Assembly: GCA_002727395.1 (NCBI GenBank)
Contig: PBWY01000007.1
Span: 2,206 to 21,580 of the forward strand
Direction of reading: 5' to 3'
DNA length: 19,375 nt
Origin: Rhodospirillales bacterium
Lineage (GTDB): Bacteria > Pseudomonadota > Alphaproteobacteria > MPNO01 > UBA2964
Below, piece by piece: positions 1-8,293 of the stretch. Under the pieces are notes generated by a model. The model saw only the letters and a list, made by a program, of their open reading frames with translations, was not told the origin of the DNA and did no database searches. The translations under genes and the position numbers were made by a program. The stretch's first letter is position 1, and the number at the start of each line of letters is the position of its first letter.

Positions 1-182
1 TGTCGCCTAGACACGTTCCTGCAAAAGTTCTGCCGGTTCAGGATATACCAAGAACTAAATCAGGTAAAATTACAGAATTAGCAGTGCGGGATGTTATTCA
101 TGGTAGAATTCTAAAAAATACAGAAGCACTGGCAAATCCTGAAGCACTTGATTATTTCCGGGCACGGGTCGAGCTTGAATAA
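1..182 (+). CDS. Acetoacetyl-CoA synthetase (acetoacetate-CoA ligase), C-terminal fragment
   Basis: Only the last 59 codons are present; the gene enters from the left edge and stops at TAA 180-182. The reading frame gives a tail with PRHVPAKV, then DIPRTKSGKITELAVRD, then NTEALANPEAL. This is the characteristic C-terminal small domain of acetoacetyl-CoA synthetase, an ANL-superfamily adenylate-forming enzyme that activates acetoacetate to acetoacetyl-CoA in ketone-body or PHB-related metabolism. The lysine of the SGK motif (codon 66-68) is the conserved catalytic lysine for adenylation, which in this superfamily is a known target of reversible acetylation. The next gene, 70 bases downstream on the same strand, is a sirtuin, which fits that regulation. 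Identification rests on the recognised tail; the N-terminal domain is not visible. Confidence 0.88.
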   Translation, partial: SPRHVPAKVLPVQDIPRTKSGKITELAVRDVIHGRILKNTEALANPEALDYFRARVELE

Positions 183-252
183 GTTTTTTTAAAAACCTAA
201 GAAAAATTCTCATGATAACCAATTGTACAGATATCAAACTTGGAGATTGAAA

Positions 253-1011
253 ATGACGGATAATAATTGGCGTCTCTCTGAGTTCCGTCGTCTTATAGAA
301 AATAGTAAACGGGCTGTTATATTTACAGGAGCAGGTATAAGTACCGAATCGGGCATCCCCGATTTTCGAAGCCCTGGTGGAGTTTGGACCAAGTATACGC
401 CCATTCAATATGATGACTATATTTCTTCTGAAGAAGCCCGTCGCGAGTCTTGGCAACGGAAATTTGATGATTCTTATGGTTTTGGGGGAGCAGAACCAAA
501 TAGGGGTCACCGGGCTATAGAGAAGCTAGTAAGCGATGAGAAAGTATCAGCGGTAATTACACAAAATACAGATGGACTACATATGAAGTCGGGTGTCCCT
601 GAAGAAAATATTATAGAACTCCATGGTAATAGTACTTATGCATCGTGCCTTGCGTGTGGGTTGCGTCACGAACTGGAGCCAATCAAAGAAGCCTTTCTTG
701 CTGATGGTACAATAATGGATTGTGAAGCTTGCGGAGGTTTGCTGAAGGCGGCAACAATATCATTTGGGCAACCGATGCCCGAGGCACCTATGCGGCGTGC
801 ACAGGAGGAGACGCTGGCTTGCGATCTGTTTTTAGCAATTGGTTCATCTCTTCAAGTCTATCCAGCGGCCGGATTTCCACAAAATGCGGCAAAAAATGGT
901 GCTGCCCTTGTAATTTTAAATCGGGAACCCACGAAGCTTGATAGCTTTGCTGACCTAGTTCTCAACATGGAAATAGGTCAAACTCTGGGAGATACTGTGG
1001 GGGTAAACTGA
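253..1011 (+). CDS. Sir2-family NAD-dependent protein deacylase
   Basis: This 252-residue protein removes acyl groups from protein lysines using NAD+. The sirtuin motifs are complete: GAGIST at residues 26-31 and PDFRSPGGVW at 36-45 (NAD binding), TQNTDGLH at 103-110, the catalytic His124 in LHGN, and a four-cysteine zinc knuckle (Cys132, Cys135, Cys157, Cys160). A GSSLQVYPAA segment near residues 197-206 binds the NAD ribose. Thr106 sits where Ile or Val is more usual. The ATG at 253 is chosen because GGAG (242-245) lies 7 bases upstream; a TTG at 223 in the same frame has no such site. The neighbour upstream is acetoacetyl-CoA synthetase, a plausible substrate. Family assignment is firm; the acyl specificity is not known. 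Confidence 0.93.
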   Translation: MTDNNWRLSEFRRLIENSKRAVIFTGAGISTESGIPDFRSPGGVWTKYTPIQYDDYISSEEARRESWQRKFDDSYGFGGAEPNRGHRAIEKLVSDEKVSAVITQNTDGLHMKSGVPEENIIELHGNSTYASCLACGLRHELEPIKEAFLADGTIMDCEACGGLLKAATISFGQPMPEAPMRRAQEETLACDLFLAIGSSLQVYPAAGFPQNAAKNGAALVILNREPTKLDSFADLVLNMEIGQTLGDTVGVN

Positions 1012-1134
1012 TTTTGGTGATGCAAGGATTAGTCACGGGCTTCTAACAAGCTGAAGAAGTATTTAAGGTCAACCTAATGTTTAAAAGTATGACTACTTGA
1101 TAAAACAGAATTTACAAAGAGAGGTCTAATCCCA

Positions 1135-1677
1135 ATGCGAGGCTATTTTGGTATTGGTATAGAGAAAGTTTCCAAACCGATGAATGCCGGTAATTTATTC
1201 AGAACGGCCCACGGATTCGGAGCCAGGTTCATATTTACCATTGATGCACGGTGCGACCTTGACTTCATAAAATCTGATACATCCTCGGTTGGTAGCGAGG
1301 TGCCATACTATCACTATGATGATGTAGCGTCCTTCACTTTGCCAGATCGTTGCGAACTGGTTGGTATCGAATTAACAAAAGAAGCGGTTGAGTTACCAAG
1401 TTTTAGACATCCCCGAGCTGCCGCCTATGTCTTAGGCATGGAACGTGGCAGTTTGTCTCCTAAGTTGATTGAATGTTGCGATTATATTGTCAAAATACCG
1501 ACACAATTTTCACTGAATGTCGCCACGGCGGGTGCTATCGTGATGTATGATCGGTTGAATACCTTTGGACGGTTTGGTGGCCGTCCTGTCACTCCGGGAG
1601 GTCCAATAGAACCAATACCCGAACATGAATTTGGGGGGCCTGTGTGGAACAAAAAGAAAATTAAGAATACAAAATAA
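1135..1677 (+). CDS. SpoU/TrmH-family RNA 2'-O-methyltransferase
   Basis: A 180-residue SPOUT-class enzyme that methylates a ribose 2'-OH in RNA with S-adenosylmethionine. All three SpoU motifs are visible: motif 1 NAGNLFRTAHGFGA (residues 17-30, with the catalytic Arg), motif 2 YVLGMERGSLS (about 98-107) and motif 3 IVKIPTQFSLNVATAGAIVMYD (118-139), which forms the trefoil knot that holds the cofactor. The length matches a stand-alone SpoU domain without an N-terminal RNA-binding extension. The tail after residue 145 is rich in Gly and Pro and ends in a lysine-rich stretch. A GAGAGG site at 1120-1125 precedes the ATG. The RNA target (tRNA or rRNA position) cannot be told from sequence. The gene sits upstream of ialB-like and rlmN genes. 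Confidence 0.88.
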   Translation: MRGYFGIGIEKVSKPMNAGNLFRTAHGFGARFIFTIDARCDLDFIKSDTSSVGSEVPYYHYDDVASFTLPDRCELVGIELTKEAVELPSFRHPRAAAYVLGMERGSLSPKLIECCDYIVKIPTQFSLNVATAGAIVMYDRLNTFGRFGGRPVTPGGPIEPIPEHEFGGPVWNKKKIKNTK

Positions 1678-1729
1678 CAATGGGTCTACTGAATTCGAAT
1701 AAATTCTTGGAAGAAAGCTAAATTATACA

Positions 1730-2281
1730 ATGAATCAATCTGATAAAATAATATTTAATTTTTTATATTTAATTTTAGTATTCGGGGTCTGTGTGTTGGC
1801 CCTAGGCTGGTCCTCGAATCTGGTCCTAGCGAGCGGTATCAAGGCTGAAAAAATTATTGGTGGCTGGTCAGTTCACGTTATGGGAAAGAAAAAGCAAAAA
1901 ATCTGTTACATTCATGGTAAGCCGAAAAAATCTAGCGGAAATTATACGATCCGTGGAGATAGTTATCTGCAAGTTGTACACCGCATTAAAAATAAAGTAC
2001 GTAACGAAGTTTCCATCACAGCAGGGTATACTTTTAAAAAAGGGACAGAGGTTACAGTTAAAATTAGTGGTCAGACATTTAAGCTATTTACCGATGGTGA
2101 AACCGCCTGGTCTAAAACCGCTAGCGATGATGCTTCGCTTGTCGCGGCTATGCGGGCAGGCACCAAGATGATTGTTACGGGCAGGTCTTCAAGAGGAACC
2201 CTAACAAAAGATCATTATTCACTGGCCGGTTTTACCGCTGCAAGTCGATCGATCGATAAGTCTTGTGGTTATAAAAATTAA
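1730..2281 (+). CDS. Invasion-associated locus B (IalB)-family exported protein
   Basis: A 183-residue secreted or membrane-anchored protein. Residues 8-35 are a strongly hydrophobic signal segment ending near LVLASG. The mature part begins with GGWSV (44-48) and contains a cysteine at 59 (KICY) and one at 179 (KSCGY) that could form a disulfide, plus a FKLFTDGETAWS segment (118-128) and an AMRAGTKMIVTGRSSRGT segment (140-157), all typical of the IalB family. IalB proteins are named for Bartonella invasion, but the family is widespread in non-pathogenic alphaproteobacteria and its biochemical role is unknown. Lysine content is high, so the protein is basic. The ribosome binding site is weak (a GGAAGAAAG tract lies further upstream than usual). 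IalB-family genes near rlmN and argG are, as I recall, a common alphaproteobacterial arrangement. Confidence 0.75.
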   Translation: MNQSDKIIFNFLYLILVFGVCVLALGWSSNLVLASGIKAEKIIGGWSVHVMGKKKQKICYIHGKPKKSSGNYTIRGDSYLQVVHRIKNKVRNEVSITAGYTFKKGTEVTVKISGQTFKLFTDGETAWSKTASDDASLVAAMRAGTKMIVTGRSSRGTLTKDHYSLAGFTAASRSIDKSCGYKN

Positions 2282-2372
2282 CATATGGGTTAGCGCTGTT
2301 TGTTGTGTTGGTATATGCATGGCATGAATGACGCAAAAGAAATCTTCTTTATAGTAATTTATTGGAGCCCAA

Positions 2373-3734
2373 ATGGGGAATAAAACAGAAAGTCCCGGCT
2401 CGGGAAAACCCGGTATGAAAAAGAACGTGGCGCTTTTGGCGTTGTGCCAAGCTTTGTTCAATAGTTCTACGGGAGTGGTCCTTTCTGTTTCCGCATTAGT
2501 GGGTTTGGCATTGGCATCTAATAAGTCATTAGCAACGTTACCTCAGGCCCTACAGTGGGAAGCTACGGCAGCTTTTTCTATCCCGTTGGCTTTGATGATG
2601 CGTCGTTTTGGTCGCCGGACTGGTTTTGTTTTTGGCGCCATGATGGGCTCAATCGGGGCGATTGTGGCCGCAATTGCAATCTTCCAGGGATCCTTTGAAC
2701 TTTATCTTATAGCAATCATATTTTTTGGTGCATTTACTATATCAGGCCAGACATATCGGTTTGCTGCGGTTGATGTTGCTGATGAGAAATGGCATAGCGT
2801 GGCAATTTCTTTAGTGGTCGGTGGCGGCGTGTTAGCTGCATTTGTTGGTCCAGAGATTTCTAAATGGACACATGACGTTGCAGGGCTATGGCTGAGTAAC
2901 GAGACTTTTGCAAAGGCCGTAGAGTTTATTTGTGGTTCAGGGTTTGTAGCAAATGTAACGTTGGAGGCAGGAAAAAGCCCACCTTATCAGTTCGCAAGTA
3001 CATTTATTATTCTCGCCTTTATACCGATATTTTTGATTTTCTTAGTTTGTCAGGTTGGGTTTCCTCCAGTCCAAGAACAAAAATTTGATAATACGGGAAG
3101 GCCCTGGGCTTTAGTTATTCGCCAGCCCGGGTATATTACTGCTGTTTTATGCGCGGTAATAGGGTGGGGAGTAATGGTGCTGATGATGGCAGCAACACCT
3201 CTCGCAATGGTTGGGGAGTTCGGACATACGTTCGAAGATTCGGCCTTTATAGCGCAGTGGCACATGTTTGGTATGTTTGCTCCGTCATTCTTTACTGGCT
3301 CATTGATTAAAAAATGTGGGTTGTTGAATGTTTTGCTAGCGGGCTTGGTGTTATCTAGTACAGCCGCACTAATCGGCATGTCCGGTGGTACCATGCAACA
3401 TTTCTGGTTTGCTAATGTTTGTGTGGGTTGTGGATGGAATTTCCTATTCGTTGGTTCAACACATTTACTGACCAAAATGTATCGTCCTGAAGAGAAAGCT
3501 AAGGCTCAGGGAATCAATGATTTTTTGGTATTTCAGTCAGTAGCGGTATTTTCGCTTTCTGCAGGCCTTTTGCATAATAATGTTGGGTGGGTAAACATTT
3601 GTGCTCTTCTATTGCCTTGCGTTGCGATTGTTTTTATAGCGGTACTATACTTAAAATTTAAGCCGGGTGCCGCGCCGCCAGGAGTGGGAGGACGGGAACT
3701 TTTAAAAGGTGCTAAAACGGGAAAAGTCGGTTAG
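2373..3734 (+). CDS. Major facilitator superfamily (MFS) transporter
   Basis: A 453-residue inner-membrane protein with about 12 hydrophobic segments in two six-helix halves separated by a hydrophilic loop around residues 229-245. The cytoplasmic loop between helices 2 and 3 carries a degenerate MFS motif A, RRFGRRTG at 77-84. The N-terminus (residues 1-16) and C-terminus (PGAAPPGVGGRELLKG and beyond) are polar and cytoplasmic. An extra extended stretch near residues 168-208 sits between helices 6 and 7. The ATG at 2373 is supported by GGAG at 2364-2367; an in-frame ATG at codon 15 is less likely. The substrate cannot be predicted. The gene lies between the ialB-like gene and rlmN, with 91 and 64 bases on each side. 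Confidence 0.88.
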   Translation: MGNKTESPGSGKPGMKKNVALLALCQALFNSSTGVVLSVSALVGLALASNKSLATLPQALQWEATAAFSIPLALMMRRFGRRTGFVFGAMMGSIGAIVAAIAIFQGSFELYLIAIIFFGAFTISGQTYRFAAVDVADEKWHSVAISLVVGGGVLAAFVGPEISKWTHDVAGLWLSNETFAKAVEFICGSGFVANVTLEAGKSPPYQFASTFIILAFIPIFLIFLVCQVGFPPVQEQKFDNTGRPWALVIRQPGYITAVLCAVIGWGVMVLMMAATPLAMVGEFGHTFEDSAFIAQWHMFGMFAPSFFTGSLIKKCGLLNVLLAGLVLSSTAALIGMSGGTMQHFWFANVCVGCGWNFLFVGSTHLLTKMYRPEEKAKAQGINDFLVFQSVAVFSLSAGLLHNNVGWVNICALLLPCVAIVFIAVLYLKFKPGAAPPGVGGRELLKGAKTGKVG

Positions 3735-3798
3735 AGCCTTTCAACCTTTTGATAAGTAACCTCAAAAATACGTGTGATGAAAATTTTGAATTTAGCTA

Positions 3799-4905
3799 TT
3801 GATAACCGAAGTGTCCAATACTGCAGAAAAAATTAATATTGTTGGTCTCAGCCGCGACGAACTGGAAAAATTAGCGGAGGGTTTTGGTTTGTCAAAATTC
3901 AGGGGAAAACAAATCTGGCACTGGGTTTATCATCGCGGTGCTAAGACATTTGATGAAATGACCACCTTAGCTAAATCCATAAGGAGTGACCTCGCGGACA
4001 CTTTTAATATTGGTCGTCCTAAAATTACTAAAAGGCAGACGTCTGTCGATAAAACTCGGAAGTGGCTTCTAAGCGCCAATGATGGTGGGGACGTAGAGAC
4101 AGTTTATATTCCCGAAGTAGACCGGGGTGCTCTCTGCATTTCTTCACAGGTTGGCTGTGCGCTTTCATGTAAATTTTGTCATACGGGGACGCAGCCCCTA
4201 GTACGTAATTTGGGGGCTGATGATATTGTTGGACAGGTTCTTGTCGCAAGAGATGAATATGGAGAATGGCCTAGTCCAATTGGTAGTCGGCTTATTTCTA
4301 ATATTGTGATGATGGGAATGGGAGAGCCTTTGCTTAACTATCAAAATGTCGCAAAGGCCATCAAAATTATAATGGATGCAGAGGGTATTTCTATATCTAA
4401 GCGCCGCATTACTCTGTCGACGGCTGGTTATGTGCCAAATATTCGGCGCTGCGGAGATGAGTTGGGCGTGAATCTTGCAATCTCGCTTCACGCGGTTCGT
4501 GATGATTTGCGTGATGAAATTGTACCCATAAATAAAAAATTTCCTATTCGGGAGTTACTGACAGCATGTCGTGAGTACCCTTCTGCTAATAATGCTCGGC
4601 GCATTACCTTTGAATATGTGATGCTAAAAGGCGTCAACGATACGGAGACTGATGCGAAGGAGTTAGTAAAGTTAATTAATGGTATTCCCGCAAAGGTTAA
4701 TCTAATACCATTTAACCCTTGGCCAGGTGCTCCTTTCAAGTGCTCAGATAACTCGACGATTGAGAGGTTTGCCCAGATCGTTAACGATGCAGGTTATTCT
4801 TCTCCGGTGCGTACGCCGCGTGGTAGAGACATACTGGCGGCATGCGGACAGCTAAAATCGGCAAGTGAGAGGGATAGAAGAGAAAGTATAAATTACGCCG
4901 AATAG
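3799..4905 (+). CDS. rlmN: RlmN, dual-specificity 23S rRNA A2503 / tRNA A37 C2-methyltransferase (radical SAM)
   Basis: RlmN methylates C2 of adenosine 2503 in 23S rRNA and of adenosine 37 in some tRNAs by a radical SAM mechanism with a transient methyl-cysteine. In the 368-residue reading the [4Fe-4S] cluster cysteines are Cys120, Cys124 and Cys127 (C-x3-C-x2-C in CALSCKFCHTG). GMGEPLLNY follows at 173-181, the SLHA motif lies near 250-256, and the methyl-carrying cysteine is Cys349 in LAACGQ, matching Cys355 of the E. coli enzyme. The N-terminal helical domain with FRGKQIWHWVYHRG (34-47) binds RNA. The start is uncertain: TTG at 3799 or GTG at 3811 (four codons later), neither with a clear ribosome binding site and no ATG nearby. 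Function is firm; the exact N-terminus is not. Confidence 0.96.
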   Translation: MITEVSNTAEKINIVGLSRDELEKLAEGFGLSKFRGKQIWHWVYHRGAKTFDEMTTLAKSIRSDLADTFNIGRPKITKRQTSVDKTRKWLLSANDGGDVETVYIPEVDRGALCISSQVGCALSCKFCHTGTQPLVRNLGADDIVGQVLVARDEYGEWPSPIGSRLISNIVMMGMGEPLLNYQNVAKAIKIIMDAEGISISKRRITLSTAGYVPNIRRCGDELGVNLAISLHAVRDDLRDEIVPINKKFPIRELLTACREYPSANNARRITFEYVMLKGVNDTETDAKELVKLINGIPAKVNLIPFNPWPGAPFKCSDNSTIERFAQIVNDAGYSSPVRTPRGRDILAACGQLKSASERDRRESINYAE

Positions 4906-4923
4906 GTTCTGGTGTTTTTTTAT

Positions 4924-4940
4924 GTTTTTACGGTAAAAAC
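4924..4940 (+). terminator. Possible weak terminator after rlmN
   Basis: A perfect 7-base inverted repeat (GTTTTTA, three-base loop CGG, TAAAAAC) lies 19 bases after the rlmN stop and is followed by a T-rich stretch. The stem is almost entirely A-T, so it would be weak, and an inverted repeat like this can arise by chance in AT-rich spacer DNA. Confidence 0.2.
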
Positions 4941-5019
4941 TCTTTATTCTTAGTAGACAGCGTCAAGATGAATTAAAAAAGAAATGATTAAAATATGGAT
5001 TATAAAATCCCATTTTTCA

Positions 5020-5047
5020 TTGTGGTCTTTTATCTAATTCTTATACT
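5020..5047 (+). promoter_or_regulatory. Putative sigma-70 promoter for argG
   Basis: TTGTGG at 5020-5025 and TATACT at 5042-5047 are separated by 16 bases and resemble -35 and -10 boxes. They lie about 40 bases upstream of the argG start in the longest gene-free stretch of the left half (4906-5088, about 180 bases). No arginine-regulator operator was recognised. The match is by eye only. Confidence 0.35.
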
Positions 5048-5088
5048 GCGCGCTCTTTTAAGGTGAAGTTTGATTAAAGGGCCAAGTG

Positions 5089-6321
5089 ATGCCAATAAAT
5101 AAAAATAAAGATGTTAAAAAAGTTGTTCTCGCATACTCGGGAGGATTAGACACATCTGTAATTCTGCGCTGGCTGCAAGAAGAATATAATTGTGAGGTTG
5201 TCACTTTTACCGCTGATCTCGGACAAGGTGAGGAAGTTGAACCAGCGAGGGAAAAAGCAAAGGCCGCAGGTGTAAAAGAAATTTACATAGAGGATTTGCG
5301 AGAAGAGTTTGTGCGTGATTTTGTATTTCCCATGTTTAGGGCAAATGCCCTTTACGAGGGGGTTTATTTGCTCGGAACTTCTATTGCTCGTCCCTTGATA
5401 GCAAAAAGACAAATACAAATTGCGCAGGAGACCGGAGCTGATGCTGTTAGCCATGGTGCTACGGGCAAAGGTAATGACCAGGTGAGATTTGAGCTCGGTT
5501 ATCATGCACTCGACCCAGAAATACGGGTTATCGCGCCTTGGCGGGAATGGGATCTCGATGGTAGGCAGAAATTACTGGAATATGCTCGAATGCATCAAAT
5601 CGATATCCCTCGAGATAAAGAAGATGAACCTCCCTACTCGACAGATGCAAACTTACTACACATTTCCTACGAGGGACGAGCCTTGGAGGATCCGTGGATT
5701 GAGCCTGAGGAAAAAATGTTCACCCGAAGTGTCTCGCCGGAGGTGGCTCCTGATAAGCCAACTTATATCGAGATAGAATTTGAATGTGGTGATCCGATAG
5801 CGCTAAACGGTGAAAGCCTCTCGCCAGCAGCGTTGCTTGGTAAGCTGAATGAGTTGGGTGGTGCAAATGGTATTGGACGTCTCGATCTTGTTGAAAATCG
5901 ATATGTCGGTATGAAGTCTCGGGGTGTTTATGAAACACCTGGAGGAACGATCTTACTGATTGCGCATCGAGGCATTGAAAGTATTACTCTTGATAGAGGG
6001 GCGGCTCATCTGAAAGATGAGTTGATGCCTAAATATGCCGAACTTATTTACAATGGGTTTTGGTTTTCCCCAGAACGAGAAATGATTCAGCGAGCGGTGG
6101 ACGAGAGTCAACGAGACGTATCAGGTGTGGTTCGGCTAAAACTTTATAAAGGCTCGGTTACAGTGGTAGGAAGGCAATCGAAAAAAAGCCTGTATTCAGA
6201 AGCACATGTCACGTTTGAAGCTGATATGGTCTATGATCAAAGGGATGCGCAGGGTTTTATCAATCTAAATGCTTTACGTTTAAAACTTTTGCAGGCGGCA
6301 CAAAAGCGGTTCGTTGGTTAA
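5089..6321 (+). CDS. argG: Argininosuccinate synthase
   Basis: ArgG condenses citrulline and aspartate with ATP to argininosuccinate, the penultimate step of arginine synthesis, in the cytoplasm. The N-terminal ATP-pyrophosphatase loop SGGLDTS is at residues 17-23, followed by TADLGQGEE, and the second signature SHGATGKGNDQVRFEL lies near residues 124-139. The C-terminal synthetase domain is complete. At 410 residues it has the usual length of bacterial ArgG. The ATG at 5089 is preferred, with AAAGGG at 5077-5081 upstream; a GTG one codon earlier (5086) is also in frame. It follows rlmN after a gene-free stretch that may carry its own promoter. Nothing appears damaged. The catabolic genes begin about 50 bases after its stop. 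Confidence 0.97.
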   Translation: MPINKNKDVKKVVLAYSGGLDTSVILRWLQEEYNCEVVTFTADLGQGEEVEPAREKAKAAGVKEIYIEDLREEFVRDFVFPMFRANALYEGVYLLGTSIARPLIAKRQIQIAQETGADAVSHGATGKGNDQVRFELGYHALDPEIRVIAPWREWDLDGRQKLLEYARMHQIDIPRDKEDEPPYSTDANLLHISYEGRALEDPWIEPEEKMFTRSVSPEVAPDKPTYIEIEFECGDPIALNGESLSPAALLGKLNELGGANGIGRLDLVENRYVGMKSRGVYETPGGTILLIAHRGIESITLDRGAAHLKDELMPKYAELIYNGFWFSPEREMIQRAVDESQRDVSGVVRLKLYKGSVTVVGRQSKKSLYSEAHVTFEADMVYDQRDAQGFINLNALRLKLLQAAQKRFVG

Positions 6322-6374
6322 CTAATTTATACCTATGCCTGTTGAATTTAATTAAAAAAAGGCAAAATCTGATT

Positions 6375-7070
6375 ATGATTGGATATGAGCAGGATGGAAA
6401 CGTGGGGAGGTTGTATTTACAACGGAGCCCTCATGCCAATGCATTTACATCTGAGATGCTTGAACGCATTGCTGATGTTATGGAGTCAGCTAAGAGTGAA
6501 GCCGATATAATTGCGATACATGCTGTTGGCGAAGATTTTTCTGTGGGCCGAGATCGTAGAGAACCAAAAAATGCTGGTGGACCATATAATGCCTTTAGAG
6601 AAATTAGTCGGGTAAATGCAGCTTTTTCAGACTTCCCTGGAATTATTGTGTCTGCGGTCAAAGGGCGTATTTTTGGATTTGGCTTAGGCATCGCAATGCG
6701 ATCTGATATTGCGATTGCGGCTGACAGTTCCAGATTTAAACTAGATGAGGTCAGCCTCGGATTTCCACCAATGTTTCTAATGGAAGTAATTCTCGATCAT
6801 TTGCCTCCTAAACGTGCACTCGATTTAATTATTTCAAGCCGAGAATTTGGTGCTGCTGAAGCACTCGAAATGGGTCTTATATCTCGAATAGCTAAAACAC
6901 CGGTACTGGAAAATGAAGTTGATAACTTTGTTAAACTACTAGCCAGCCGTAATTCCGATGTTTTAAAGCGTTGTAAGGCTTATCTAAAAACCATCAAAGA
7001 AATACCAACTTCTGCACGGCCAAATTATGCATTGGTTGAGCAAGTACAATTTGCGTTCGAAGACCATTGA
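6375..7070 (+). CDS. Enoyl-CoA hydratase/isomerase-family (crotonase) protein
   Basis: A 231-residue crotonase-fold protein, acting on acyl-CoA thioesters such as those formed during side-chain or ring-product beta-oxidation. Visible features are FSVGRD (55-60), which corresponds to the first oxyanion-hole region, GRIFGFGLGIA (97-107) for the second oxyanion-hole glycine, SDIAIAADSSRFKLDEV (110-126) and Glu125 before SLGFPP, a candidate catalytic acid. It is shorter than the usual 255-260 residues. A TTG at 6342 would add 11 residues beginning MNLIKKRQ; the ATG at 6375 matches the usual start of the fold, though AAAGG at 6358-6362 is rather distant from it. Its TGA overlaps the ATG of the Rieske oxygenase gene (TGATG), so the two are probably co-translated. 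The reaction is unknown; 'enoyl-CoA hydratase' is a family label. Confidence 0.82.
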   Translation: MIGYEQDGNVGRLYLQRSPHANAFTSEMLERIADVMESAKSEADIIAIHAVGEDFSVGRDRREPKNAGGPYNAFREISRVNAAFSDFPGIIVSAVKGRIFGFGLGIAMRSDIAIAADSSRFKLDEVSLGFPPMFLMEVILDHLPPKRALDLIISSREFGAAEALEMGLISRIAKTPVLENEVDNFVKLLASRNSDVLKRCKAYLKTIKEIPTSARPNYALVEQVQFAFEDH

Positions 7071-8293
7071 TGGAAAAATCTAAACATACTTGGCCAGAGG
7101 GTAATGATAGGGTGCCGTATTGGATTTATACGGATCAGGCTAACTACGAGCGTGAGCTGGAGAAAATCTTTTATGGTCCATTCTGGAACTATGTTGGGCT
7201 GGAGTGTGAAGTGCCAAGGGCCGGCGATTTCAAGGGCACGCAGATTGGTGATCAGTCTATAATTGTTGTTCGTGATCAAAATGATGAAGTTAATGTACTT
7301 GTTAATCGTTGTGCCCACCGGGGAGTAAAAATTTGTGAGCAGGATAAGGGATCTTTTAAGGAAATCATATGTCCTTACCACCAGTGGACCTATGACTTGG
7401 ATGGAAGATTACTAGGTGTTCCTTTTCATAGAGGTGTCAAGGGCAAGGGCGGTATGCCGGACAATTTTTCTTTCGAAGCAAATGGATTGGATAAGCTAAG
7501 GGTTCACATTCGAAACGGTGGAATTTTTGCCACCATGTCTGATGCTACACCCTCTTTCGAAGATTACATGGGACCACGTATTTTAGGCTATTACGATAGG
7601 CAACTTGATGGTCGTGTTCTTAAATTACTTGGTCATTCGCGCCAAAGAATTGGCGCTAACTGGAAGCTGATGCTCGAAAATATCAAGGATACACATCATG
7701 CTAGTCTTTTGCATGTATTCTTTGTAACTTTCGGCTTATTTCGTGTTGATAACGAATCGCGCGTAGAAATGGATAAAACCGGTTTGCACACAGCACTCAG
7801 CTCCATACGTGGAGAACAAGAATTAAATGATGGCACTGCTCAAATGAGGTCCTTCAGTTCGGAACTTACTTTAAATGATCCAAATTTGCTCGATTTTTTG
7901 CCTGAATTTTCCGGTGATCAAACCGTCGTAATGCAAACCTTGTGGCCTAATGTTATTTTACAACAACAGTCCAATACTCTTGCCACACGGCAAATAGTGC
8001 CGCAGGGACCTAATGCCTTTGAACTCCATTGGACTTTTTTTGGATACGAAACAGACGATGAAGAAATGACTACACGGCGATTACGCCAAGCAAATTTAAT
8101 GGGTCCTGCAGGATTTGTATCTATTGATGACGGTCAAATTCTTGAACGCACCCAAGAGGGAATACTAGCTCATCCGCAAAAGCAAGGTGTAGTAGAGCTG
8201 GGTGGTTGCGAGACAGAAGATACAGATCATATGGTCACAGAGGTTGCTTTGCGGGCATTTTATAAGGGCTATCGCAAAGTGATGGGACTATGA
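7070..8293 (+). CDS. Rieske aromatic ring-hydroxylating oxygenase, alpha (catalytic) subunit
   Basis: A 407-residue oxygenase large subunit that inserts O2 into an aromatic ring using electrons from a reductase or ferredoxin. The Rieske [2Fe-2S] ligands are Cys81, His83, Cys101 and His104 (CAHRG...CPYH). The mononuclear iron ligands are His210 and His215 with the electron-bridging Asp207 (D-x2-H-x4-H in IKDTHHASLLH), and Asp353 or Asp354 (IDDGQILERTQ) is the likely carboxylate ligand. The segment WKLMLENIKD resembles alpha subunits acting on aromatic acids such as anthranilate, benzoate or salicylate, so an aromatic carboxylate is a reasonable guess but not shown. The ATG overlaps the crotonase stop, and its TGA overlaps the beta-subunit ATG (ATGA). 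A TTG one codon earlier is possible. Confidence 0.93.
   Translation: MEKSKHTWPEGNDRVPYWIYTDQANYERELEKIFYGPFWNYVGLECEVPRAGDFKGTQIGDQSIIVVRDQNDEVNVLVNRCAHRGVKICEQDKGSFKEIICPYHQWTYDLDGRLLGVPFHRGVKGKGGMPDNFSFEANGLDKLRVHIRNGGIFATMSDATPSFEDYMGPRILGYYDRQLDGRVLKLLGHSRQRIGANWKLMLENIKDTHHASLLHVFFVTFGLFRVDNESRVEMDKTGLHTALSSIRGEQELNDGTAQMRSFSSELTLNDPNLLDFLPEFSGDQTVVMQTLWPNVILQQQSNTLATRQIVPQGPNAFELHWTFFGYETDDEEMTTRRLRQANLMGPAGFVSIDDGQILERTQEGILAHPQKQGVVELGGCETEDTDHMVTEVALRAFYKGYRKVMGL

Noticed and set aside
183..196. GTTTTTTTAAAAAC inverted repeat between the synthetase and sirtuin genes
   Set aside because: It is nearly pure A-T with a two-base loop, too weak for a terminator and expected by chance in such spacer DNA.
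94..510. 138-codon open frame on the minus strand across the synthetase/sirtuin junction
   Set aside because: It lies antisense to two well-supported genes and its protein has no recognisable motif.
2336..2350. AAAGAA / TTCTTT inverted repeat upstream of the MFS gene
   Set aside because: Six A-T-rich pairs with no T tract and no known operator; most likely chance.
3747..3767. TTTTGA / TCAAAA inverted repeat after the MFS gene, considered as a terminator
   Set aside because: Short, AT-rich stem with a 9-base loop and no following run of T.
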